Made by a program: the position numbers and the translations under genes. The notes under the pieces are model-generated. The model was given only the letters and a program-made list of their open reading frames with translations, ran no database searches and was not told where the DNA came from. DNA of 64,000 bases, from the NCBI GenBank assembly GCA_026120035.1, contig JALRME010000020.1:62001-126000 (forward strand), read 5' to 3'. This DNA comes from Coleophoma eucalyptorum (taxonomy: Eukaryota; Ascomycota; Leotiomycetes; Helotiales; Dermateaceae). Positions 54,413 through 64,000 of the stretch are shown here, piece by piece; positions within the stretch are counted from its first letter, which is position 1, and every line of letters starts with the position of its first letter.

Positions 54413-56889
54413 ATGTCGACCGTTGCAGAGAAGCCCCCGTTATCTCAAGGAGTTGCTTATGGCATTGTTCTTGGTAAGTCATACAATTTCTGAAGAGCAA
54501 GAAAATTGCGCTAATATTATTTGAAGGGTTTGGTATTATTTTTGCTCTCGTGATGAACGGAATAACATGGGTCGCCCGAAAGTATCTTCATGAGTCTTCT
54601 GTGAGCTACGACGTTGTTATTACAGCTAAAGACATACTAATATGCATTAGGATACTCAAATGCTTATGACAGCCAAAAAGAGCGTTAAGACTGGACTTGT
54701 AGCATCAGCTGTCGTATCTTCATGTATGTCCAATGATCCATACAATTGCAGAGGCAGGCTCATTGACAATGAAAGGGTGTTATGCTGCAACAATCCTAAA
54801 TTCGGTCAGACTCACATATGTCTATGGATTTGCCGGCTTATGGTGGTTCGTTTCTGGAGCGACATGCCAGATTGTTTGCTATGCAATCATGGCCATCGAA
54901 CTCAAACGTAGAGCCCCACGTGCAGTGAGTTATTACCTGATCAAAAAATCCGATGAATTTCATGCTCAAGAAATATGTAGAACACTATCCTTGAAGCAAT
55001 TCGGATTCGCTTCGGTACAAGCTCACATTTAGTATTCTTTGCCTATGGCGTGTCGGTACAGATTCTAATTACTGCTGCTTTGCTCCTTGGTGGCTCTGCT
55101 GCCATGACAGCAACGACTGGGGCATCAACAGTGGCAATGAACTATTTGATCCCATTCGGTGTGGTGATATACACTTACTTAGGCGGTTTGAAAAGTACAT
55201 TTCTTTCAGACTACATACAGTAAGTATCCATCTAGGTTTTTTGTCAATTATCTTACATTTCATTAGTACAGTGATCATTTTTGTCATCCTCCTTATCACA
55301 ATGTTTAAAGTCATGGCATCAAGCAGTGTCCCGATTCTAGGCACGCCTGGAAAGTTATGGGATCTCCTCAGTCCTATGGCTTTAGAATCACCAGCTGTCG
55401 GTGCTAAAGACGGGTCATATCTAACATTAGACTCCGGAGAAGGTCTCCTACTTGCCGGTGTTATTCTAGTATCAGGATTCGGTTCGGTCTTCGTTGATCC
55501 CTCCTACGGTCAAAAGGCGATAGCAGGAGAAGCAAGTGCAGTTGTGAAAGGTTATTTCTATGGAGGTATGGCCCTTCATCCTTGGATTGTTGCAGTTCTA
55601 AACTTCCATCTTAGCCTTTGCTTGGTTCTCTATTCCGCTTGGATTGTGTGCGACAATGTCTTTCGTTGCAGTCGTGCTACAAGATACCGAATATTGGCCA
55701 ACAGCCGGCGGAGTGACTGCTTATCAAATTAACAATGCTTTGATTCTTCCGTTGGCGGCTCAAGCGACTATGGGAATTGGAGGTGTGGTTGCAATTATTT
55801 TGATGGTAAGTTAAGTATGGTTTAGCATATAGTACCAAAATTTAACTGTGTCTAGGTATTCATGGCCGTAACATCTTCTTTCAGTGCTGAGATCGTTGCT
55901 CATGCGTCAATTGTCACATATGATATCTACCAGCCCTGTATGGATTAACATTTCTAAATTAATGGTCCAAATTAACTGACATGCCTTTCAGATATCAATC
56001 CAAAAGCATCCGAGAACCAACTCAAGCTTGTTTCACACATGAGCTTAGCAGGATTCGCAATCTTCTCGGCCTCATTTGCGACGGCTTTGAATGTAAATTC
56101 TTTTCCTGATAATTTGCACTGGAGCTTTCATATGCTAATATTAGATAGGCATCAGGTGTCTCAATGGGGTGGATTCTTGAGTTCGTTGGCGTTTTCACCG
56201 GCTCAGCAGTTATTCCCATAACACTTGCCATATCATCTTCCCATGTCTCACCTCACTTCATCACTTGGGCACCACCAATAGGCACGATCTGTGCAATTTC
56301 AACATGGCTTGGTGTTACCAAGGGCATGTACGGAACCGTCAATGTCAACACAACATATGAGAATTGGCCTATGTTCGCTGGTTGTCTTGTGGGACTTATG
56401 CTTCCAGTGGTGGTCTGGTGTTGCATGCGCCCATTCTCAAAGAAACCATATGACTGGGACAACCTCTTTCTTATGATTCCACTAGAGCCTAGGCCTGGTG
56501 ATGTGAGCTTTTCTCACGACGACGATGACTCTCTCGGCCTGGACTGGGATCCTAAAGAACTTGCGCGTGCATCCAAGATGGCGAAGATTGTTTCAGGAGT
56601 TTTGTGCTTGATATTCTTGATTTTGATACCCTTTCCTATGTATGGCACGGGATATATTATGTCTCGGAAGTTTTTCACTGGCTGGACGATAGTGGTATTT
56701 ATTTGGAGTTGGTGCGCTGCTTTGTTGATCTGGTGTATGCCTGTTTGGCAATCTCGAGAGCCGCTGATAAGAGTCTTCAAGGGCATCATTGGGAAGGGAA
56801 ATACAGGGAAGAGAGAGGAAACTGCCGAAACTGTTGTGGGTGTCGACATTATTGAAGAAGAGAAGGGGGTATCCCCAAAGAGTGGATGA
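54413..56889 (+). CDS. Dur3-like urea/solute:sodium-symporter-family transporter
   Basis: Ten exons from MSTVAEKPPLSQG. The SSS-fold landmarks run in order: AYGIVLGFGIIFALVMNGIT, TAKKSVKTGLVASAVVSSW with CYAATILNSVRLTYVYGFAG, ELKRRAPRANTILEAIRIRF, NYLIPFGVVIYTYLGGLKST, VSGFGSVFVDPSYGQKAIAG, GGAFAWFSIPLGLCATMSF, AVTSSFSAEIVAHASIVTYD then IYQPYINPKASENQLKLVSH, and ASGVSMGWILEFVGVFTGSA. These match the fungal/plant Dur3 branch of the solute:sodium symporter family, which imports urea and in some cases polyamines at the plasma membrane. SW-CYAAT where typical members have SWTWAAT is a minor variation. About 15 membrane helices are expected. The C-tail is hydrophilic (KREETAETVVGVD). Divergent from an amidase. 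Confidence 0.88.
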
Positions 56890-57655
56890 CGAACTACCAG
56901 AAAAACCAGAGAAACCGGAGGACTGTTCTATTTATTTAACCTCAATATTCGTAATTAATCACCCACGAGAATTGGCCCCAGGTGGAGGAAGAAGTACAAT
57001 AATCAACCTTGCCTATTCTCATAAGCGAGCTACAAAATTTAAGTCGTTATGACCTGTGGTCTTTAAGGTTCTGATCCCATAGCATTAGTAACGGAGAAAA
57101 TATAAGTGAATCCGGAGTAACGAAATAATAGTGTCAAATAAACATGGAGCTTTCAGCGAAAACTGTTCCTGCTCGCTTGCTCAGTGTGATTTTTGCGATG
57201 CTTATCGCTATTATACGAAGTGTATGGCCCCACTCTTAACCCTTGCCAAGTCCATGCCGCAATATCAAGCAGAAAGCACGCCTTCACCTGCTCTCCTATG
57301 GGACTGTCACTTCAATCAATAGTGCCCTAATACCCAAATTTGCGGTATCTCGATTCAGCGAGTGAGAAGATGCCCAGCCTTGTCGGTAGTGCAGGTCTAG
57401 TGTTTCTACGTGGAAAAGACTGAAAAGTCTGCAAAACACGGCAAGGAAGACTTGGCGATTAAACGACACTACACTATGAAATGGCATCATATGCAGTAAA
57501 AAGGCGCCATGATTTTGAAGAAGTTAAGTTCATAATGTGGGGATCGGCGACATTGATATCTAGAAAGTTTAAAAAGATCTTGATCCCTCTTCTCACCCGA
57601 TCAGAACGGCACTTGAACGGCCCATCTTACGCCGACATCCAGGCTTATCAGAACC
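56890..57655. other. Intergenic region before the UNC93-like gene
   Basis: About 770 bases. No gene is seen. The next gene runs in the same direction, so this should hold a terminator and a promoter. Confidence 0.5.
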
Positions 57656-59282
57656 ATGGAATCTGATAAAGATGCAAAGCTGGCAATTGACATAGCAAGC
57701 GAGGAGCCTGGGGATGAGCGTTATGCAGGCCAAAAGCCGGTGTCGAAATTTACCAGGTGGTATCGCAGTCCGCTTTTCAATGTCATCATTGTCGGTCTCA
57801 TCTCGTTCACACAGCCTGGAATTTGGAATGCCTTGAACAACACAGGAGCTGGTGGACAACAAGAACCATATTTAGTTAACGGGGCCAATTCTCTGACATT
57901 TGGGTAAGATGCCTTTATTAATACACAGTCCAATACCCAATACTGACCGAGATTGGTACAGATTGATGACATTTGGCTGCTCCATATTCTCCATTCTGGC
58001 AAACAAATTTGGAGTCAAAAACATCCTTATCATTGGTACCCTTGGTTATGCGCCGTACTCCGCATCACTATATGTGAATAACAGATATGGAACCCAATGG
58101 TTTGTATTATTTGGCGGTGTCACTTGTGGGATCGCAGCTTCTGCACTCTGGGCTTCAGAAGGGGCAATTGCGCTTGGCTATCCGCAAGTAAAACTTCGTG
58201 GGAGGTACAGTAAGTATATCAGGCCCAAAATTTCTAGATAGATACTGAATTTGGACAGCTGGAATATGGCTGGGACTGCGCGAGTTAGGTCAACTCATCG
58301 GTTCCTCGATTCAATTGTCTCTGAACGTCAAGAAGAACCAACGTGGAAAGGTAGGATATGGCACATATCTTGTTCTAATTGGCATCCAATGCACCGGGCT
58401 CCCTCTGGCTCTCCTTATTTCTCCGCCTGAGAAAGTCATCCGTTCCGACGGCACAAAGCTGGAAGACCCAACAAAGAACAAGAAAGTCCTCGCCGAATTC
58501 CGCCGAACTTTTGAGCTCCTCAAGACAAAACGAATCTTTCTGCTTATTCCAATCCTCGTCGGGTTTCAATGGAACAGTACATACCTCAGCATTTACATGA
58601 CCAGATATTTCTCTGTTCGCTCTCGCGCACTCGGAGCTCTGACCACAGGCATATCAGCAACGGCGGCGAACATATTTTGGGGTTGGTTCCTCGACTTGAA
58701 GTATTTTACTCGGCCAAGAATCGCGCGGGTTACCTGGTTTTTCTTTCTTGTCATTATGCTAGCCATCTTCGGCTGGCAGATCGCCAACCAGAAGAAGTAT
58801 GAGAGTACTGTGCCAGCTGTGACGTTGGATTGGGATACACCTGGATTTGGGAGAGGATTTGCTTCAACTGTGCTTTTCCGGTGAGTTTTTTCCATAGTCT
58901 TCTGTCGGGTCCTCCAGCAGAACAAGATATGCTGACCTTAAACAGATTTATGAATGAATCACATTACATGTTTGTGTACTGGATTATTGGAACTTTCAAT
59001 AACGATATTGAGACGCTCACGCTGACTGTGGGTATCGTTCGCTCCTTTGAGTCCTTAGGCTCGGCTGTGGCGTTCGGGTTGGGTGCTGCACATGGAGTGT
59101 CGCCAATGGCGAATCTGGTGGTAGCATTCGTAATGTTTTTGATTTGTATTCCTGCAACTTCACTGGTGGTATTTGAGGTACCGGAGCATCCTGATGACAA
59201 GAAAACTCTCATCCAGGAGTCAGACGAAGACGTTGTAGTCGCTACAGCGAGCGCTGTGGGAGCCAGAGGAGTCGAAGCTTAA
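57656..59282 (+). CDS. UNC93-like (DUF895) major facilitator superfamily protein
   Basis: Four exons. The first ends at 57903, and the introns after TFG, GRY and LFR all have GT-AG ends and matching phase. A hydrophilic N-terminus (MESDKDAKLAIDIASEEPGD) precedes about 11-12 membrane helices. FNVIIVGLISFTQPGIWNAL, FVLFGGVTCGIAASALWASE, YTGIWLGLRELGQLIGSSIQ, PILVGFQWNSTYLSIYMTRYF and MFVYWIIGTFNNDIETLTLT are characteristic of the fungal UNC93/DUF895 MFS group. Transported substrate is unknown for fungal members. Some are linked to ion or metabolite fluxes, which is not established here. Its place beside a Dur3-like transporter suggests nutrient uptake, by context only. Confidence 0.85.
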
Positions 59283-60200
59283 GCGACGACGACTTAGCAT
59301 GGAAGATATTTTGTAGATTATAAATAGAAATCATAAGATTCAACATATAGCTAAATCCTTATGATCAAGGCTGGTCTTCTGCAAATGTGACATAATGCCG
59401 ATGTTTCAGACCTAAAGGATCATTCGGGCCAGATCGGAAAGGAGACGCTACATCCTAGGCGAGCACAAGAAGGCTATGAGCAACAAATCACCTTCACACT
59501 CGACACCAAAACTTTGTATGGGCAGATATCCCTTAGACGCAAAATATTGTCTGATTTCTTCTCTTCTACCCGTGTCGAGATACCCAGTGTGTCAACTCAC
59601 AAACTACACAAACTCTTTACATGAACAAAGTCCTAGCCACAACCACTATCTTTCCCAATCCACAAATATACTCAGCAGGTTACTTGGCTGCTAGTCAGAT
59701 CCAACTCCACCGCTTATCAAATACCTTTGCCACCTCTGATGGACAGGTATCGATCAAAGTTTGACTCACTCTCCAAGCGTGCTTTACATTCCGGCAGCAT
59801 TGCCAGCAGCCTCAGTTCGTGGTTTATTTATGGTTGGTTACGTAAATTACAGACCTATACAATGTTAGACAAAGATTTGTATCCTGGTATAAAAGTGATG
59901 GAACTCGATCAAAATGAAATGGCGTGTTTTGCTTGTAAGAAACGAAGAATCCTGGACAGAAGCCCGGGTTATAGCTCTTGAGATAAAAGTAGTTCGACAA
60001 CTCTCGGGAACTGTTTCTAGGCCTAGAATCTAAAGGCTCTGGTTTTGCTCATGGCTGTTGAAAGTATCAGGTTCGGGTAAAAGAAACCAGGAGTAAATTG
60101 ACTTGCGTTGAATTTCCAGATGCAAGCCCCATGCCCCCCTAAAAAGGCAGATATACCAATCACAACAATAACAGATCGCGTTCAAGCCACGAACCGAAGT
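59283..60200. other. Intergenic region, no gene seen
   Basis: About 900 bases between converging genes. A plus-strand frame (59727-59981) has no motifs. Confidence 0.45.
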
Positions 60201-60788
60201 TCAGAGTCTCTGTTCTAGTAACGCAGCCCATTTCGGAAAATATTTGTCCTTAGCATCTTGAAATGTTTTCTGCTCCCCAGGACTCAAGACAGAGCTAAAT
60301 ATGGCAGGATCATAGACAAGCGCAGATTTGAGATAGTTCTTAACCGTATTATCACCATGTCTATCAGCGAAACCCGCCATCATATGCCTGGCGCTGTCTC
60401 CTACGTCAAGAAGGAACATCCACTTAAGCGACAGATATGCAATGTCACGTTCGAGAGAAGCCATCTGGACTTGAAGACTTGCAAAGCTGACTGCGAGGCA
60501 TGCGGCGTTGTTCTTAAGACTTGAGGGTAAATCGAAGTCAGAGTTAGATGCTTCATAAACTGACGATTGTTCGGAGACAGGAAGACTCTGCTTGCACGAA
60601 ATACCTGGCTTCTCCAAGGCTTGAACTTGAGACTTAGTCGAACATGCTTCTTCGCCTTGTAGGTCGCCTTCATTTGTGGCCTCGGGGGCGGTTGTGGTGA
60701 TCGTTTGGCGGATATTCTCTTTGCTTTGCTTGTGGAAAGAAAAGGCGACTGCAGAACTCGACATGGCGCCGACTGCAGATGCGCGCAT
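60201..60788 (-). CDS. Hypothetical protein, 195 residues, helical
   Basis: A single frame from the ATG at 60788 (MRASAVGAMSSSAVAF). An in-frame ATG at 60764 is an alternative start. The first 80 residues are polar and likely disordered. From about 85 a helical region has LKNNAACLAVSFASLQVQMA, SLERDIAYLSLKWMFLLDVG and a short Lys/Ala-rich end. No signal peptide or membrane helix was seen and no family is recognised. The regular heptad-like spacing of Leu and Ala suggests a soluble helical bundle. Likely a real lineage-restricted gene. Confidence 0.5.
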   Translation of the reverse strand: MRASAVGAMSSSAVAFSFHKQSKENIRQTITTTAPEATNEGDLQGEEACSTKSQVQALEKPGISCKQSLPVSEQSSVYEASNSDFDLPSSLKNNAACLAVSFASLQVQMASLERDIAYLSLKWMFLLDVGDSARHMMAGFADRHGDNTVKNYLKSALVYDPAIFSSVLSPGEQKTFQDAKDKYFPKWAALLEQRL

Positions 60789-61491
60789 GAAGTTGTGTTT
60801 TGAGAGGCAAGATCAGGTCTAATTCCTTCGTATTAAACGAATTGTGTTGAAAATAGCAACTCACACGTTACGCATGGAGTTTTGACTGTGTTATTGTCAT
60901 CAACAAGCTGAAATGTAAGGATACTAAATGTAACAATACCTGGAGTTTGGGTCCGGATTTTGAAGTTGATAGCGTCAAGAAATGAGAGAAATTTGCAGCG
61001 CGTTTAACAAAGTGCATCAACCTCTATGGTTGTTTGTCTTTATGATAACAAGAAGAATTCGCCCCAATCAAGCTCAAATGTGACTTTGCATGGTTGAAGT
61101 TGATCTGGCATGCAAGATATTGAAAACAGAAATGTGTGCGCTATGAACAAAGAAGCTCAGCTTTGCTGATGTTATTTTTGTTTTTGTTGCTTTTGTTTTT
61201 AGATGAAGGTTGCATTAAGATGATTTTCGCTTCATGTTTTGTTATAGGCGGGAGAGTAAGGAGCACAAAGATGAGGAATAATTGAAGTCAACTGCGTAAA
61301 AGTGAATATTCCTTGCACGTCAAAGGTGATTGCTAGGCCCTCAGCGTGCTCACTATAAATGAAAATTCACTTGCGCAGAATTTACGTCCCAAGAGTTTAA
61401 CACTTTCTATAATACTCTATCCGATGGCGATTTGTTATCTATTGCTAAATAGACCCAACAGTCCGATCTCTGCGAAATCATTACAGCCTCA
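60789..61491. other. Intergenic region between two minus-strand genes
   Basis: About 700 bases, AT-rich (for example ttatttttgtttttgttgct near 61172). No gene is seen. Confidence 0.5.
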
Positions 61492-63254
61492 TCATTTCTC
61501 CGCAGCTTCATCAATGACGATCTGATGTCCAGGGTCCTGGCCTTCATGAGCCAAGGCCTTCAAATCATCAGCTCCCATCTCGCCGTCCCAACCATTTGCA
61601 ACCAAGTACTCTCTGAATCTGAGATCTCTTTCTGCCAGATCTTCACCAGTGACATTTTCAACGAAGAAGTAAGTGACCAGTACACCAGTTAGACCACAGA
61701 TAGCAGCAATGATAAAAGTCCACTTCTTGCCCAAGTTGGTTTGAATAGGCGTGAAAGCTTGCGTACCGATGGCTGCACCTGCCTTGCCGACAGCTGCTGA
61801 GAGCCCGTAACATGTACCACGCACCGAGGTGGCATATGACTCGGAGGAGAGAAGACCAAGCATGTTTCCAGGACCCATGTTTCCTGAGCTTTGCATGAGA
61901 CCGTAGAATACGACAAAGAGAGGTACGATCTTAGTGATCTTTTCATAGGAGCACCCAATGATCAGACCGAAAACGATGTATCCAGAAAATCCTAACATCA
62001 TTGTCCCTTTGCGGCCAAGTCTGTCGCAGAGGAAGGCACCAATGAAGACACCTGGAAGTGCAATAACGGCAAGCAGGAGAGTCCATTCAGCAGTTTGAAG
62101 AATTACAGAGCCCTCGCTACCCTTGCTGTTAACGACAGATGCAATGATGGTTCCGGAAAAGACACCGTTGGGAAAGCTGGCTCTAGTCAGTTCAGGAAAT
62201 GATGGATATACGGATTTACACTTACGTAATAAAGTCATACAAAAACCAAGCACCGCAAGTACCAATCAAAGACTTCCAGTAGTATCGGAGAACAAGCTTA
62301 TACGGAACTGACTTCTTAATTGCTCCTCGGCGATAAAGCTTGCTGTTTAGCATTCGAATTCGGAAATAGAAAATAGTAAGTGGTAAAATACATCCGATAC
62401 CGAAACAGACTCGCCAGACAGTGCTGTAGTGTGCTTCGCTACATGCTTTGAAAACAATGAGGAAGACAATAACTGCTAAAGGGGTGCCGAAGGACAGTGG
62501 GAAGTTGGTGACCAAGATGAAAATTGGACCTCGCTTGGAAAGTGTGTACTCATTTGCTGCTTCAGAAGCAGAGGTGGAAGAGGCAGGATATTCGCCACCA
62601 ACACCAAAGCCGCAGATACCTCTGGCAATTGTCATCATCCAGAACTACAACCAGTTAGCTTTCAGTGTCAATTTTCTCCATTTGTTCTCAGGCCGCTCGA
62701 GGTCGAACAGGTAAGCAAGTGCTACCATGACCCCTCACTTTATTTTCCCATAGCATTATCACTTCCCGGTGCTAGAGAAACTTACCATTCCCGCAATTGA
62801 GTAGCCATTAGAAGCAGCCGTCAGAATTCCACCAATAACAATAAGCAAGGTGGTGGAAATAATAGCAGCTTTTCTACCCATATAATCGCAAGTGAGACCG
62901 ATGACAACCTGGCCAAAAATTTCTCCGATGAGAAGGGCGTTGGAGACTCGGGTTTTTACAGCAGAGGTGTATTGAGTAGGATATTCCTTTGAAAGAACAA
63001 CATTGACCATAGTCATAACATTATTGAAATAGCCATCGGAAGCAAGAGCGCAGCCGGCGCAAATCTGTTGCCAAATTATTTAGTGATGTGGGTGGCTGAC
63101 ATGAGAAAAGACTTACAATAGTGAAGATATCTGAAGCACGCTGTCGGCGGGACGATACCTGAGCAGAGGGTGCAGCTGGATCGTCGGCTGGGGATGCCTC
63201 TGATGAAGCATTAATAGACGTGACCGGTCCCTCAATAATATTCTTTTCTGCCAT
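61492..63254 (-). CDS. GIT1-like glycerophosphodiester/phosphate:H+ symporter (MFS)
   Basis: Four exons from MAEKNIIEGPVTSIN. MFS landmarks: ICAGCALASDGYFNNVMTMV, GEIFGQVVIGLTCDYMGRKA (the D-x-x-GR-K/A loop), RGICGFGVGGEYPASSTSAS (the GGEYP motif of the phosphate:H+ symporter group), ILVTNFPLSFGTPLAVIVFL, RYYWKSLIGTCGAWFLYDFI then TFPNGVFSGTIIASV, and IGAFLCDRLGRKGTMMLGFS. This combination is that of GIT1-type permeases, which import glycerophosphoinositol or glycerophosphocholine, and sometimes phosphate, at the plasma membrane. A polar tail ends in EGQDPGHQIVIDEAAEK. The family call is strong; the exact substrate is not. Confidence 0.9.
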
Positions 63255-64000
63255 TTTGCTAGAATAAGTCCTAATTCCTGGGCGATAATCGTGTGAAGGC
63301 TGGGCACGCGACAATGCGACGATGCGATCACAATTCGAATGCGGGGTAGAAAGTATGCGAATGGCCGCCGAGGCAGGAACGCAACAGGAATGGCAGTGAT
63401 CTCACGTCGTGAGCACAGCGACGGCTTCCCAAACAAAGCTGGTGAAGTAAAATGTCACCCTCGAAAGAATGCCCGATGCTGTTCACAAAACGAGGCCAAG
63501 CATGCGGCGAAAGCCACAAGATATAAGATTCCAAATTCATCTTCCTTACTTGGCAGGTAGCCCAACCTTGTAAACGCGCCCTCGAAGCGTGCATGATCAG
63601 CCAGTTAATTCGACGGGTGTCATTCATGTGCACGGCTAGGATACAAATTTTTCATTCGGCACCAGCTCGAAACATCGACCCAGGGACACAAAGGTTGATA
63701 TCCAAATGGTGCCACTGCGAGAGAAAGTGACATATTGGAGACAAGCGACGCACAGGCCACAGACCCAATCAGATGAGATAAAGTCGACCACGTGTGCGTG
63801 GCTTTTCGATCTGATATGGCCCCAGACGTCACTTCTCCATTGTTATTCTCATTCCCAGCTCTCAGATCTGGAGAGCGCGATACGGCTCTCCACCAAAGCG
63901 AACGGAAAGACCGACCTGGACTGTACCTCCAACCGCACAGCATGACCAAGGGCTCTAAGCAAGACCGGACAGAAACACAATTCAGCATAGCGTGAAGGAT
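63255..64000. other. Promoter side of the GIT1-like gene and window end
   Basis: About 750 bases with overlapping short ORFs on both strands, none with motifs. It is presumably upstream regulatory DNA. The window ends here without a supported gene. Confidence 0.45.

Overview
The window reads as nuclear DNA of a filamentous ascomycete. Most genes carry short introns (about 45-80 bases) with GT...AG ends and CTRAC-type branch points. The proteins belong to typical fungal families: a Kre9/Knh1-like GPI protein, a 2EXR protein, PAN/Apple proteins, a LaeA-like methyltransferase, a GH28 pectinase, a GIT1-like permease and a Dur3-like transporter. The mix of plant cell-wall and nutrient-scavenging genes would suit a plant-associated leotiomycete, but that placement is inference.

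Layout. 0-13 kb: 3' part of a SPOUT RNA methyltransferase, a Kre9/Knh1-type GPI protein, a membrane-anchored polysaccharide deacetylase, an Hst2-like sirtuin and a citrate/arsenite-type anion transporter. 13.5-15.7 kb: a polytopic membrane protein of unknown function. 16-23.6 kb: three neighbouring secreted cysteine-rich genes. All carry PAN/Apple-like modules, and two also carry an 18-residue repeat centred on a Cys-Cys pair. This is the most unusual locus in the window. 23.7-28 kb: a 2EXR protein and a PMU1-like histidine-phosphatase-fold protein whose catalytic His is replaced by Asn. 28-41.6 kb: a gene-poor accessory stretch with a 7TM-like membrane protein, a decayed NmrA-like pseudogene and a ten-exon LaeA-like methyltransferase. 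41.7-49.2 kb: a cysteine-rich single-pass surface protein, an endopolygalacturonase with an extra N-terminal module and an HSL-type esterase. 50-64 kb: two small single-pass ORFs, then an amidase and a Dur3-like urea-family transporter divergent from a shared promoter rich in GATA sites, an UNC93-like MFS protein, an unknown 195-residue protein and a GIT1-like glycerophosphodiester/phosphate permease.

How genes may work together. The amidase/Dur3-like pair looks like a nitrogen-scavenging unit, since amide hydrolysis releases ammonia and the transporter imports urea or a similar solute. The neighbouring UNC93-like and GIT1-like transporters extend this into a nutrient-uptake neighbourhood. 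The PAN cluster probably arose by local duplication and encodes wall or extracellular proteins. Exon structures below were built by hand from splice signals and reading phase. For the genes whose exon coordinates are listed in full, the exon lengths sum to whole codons.
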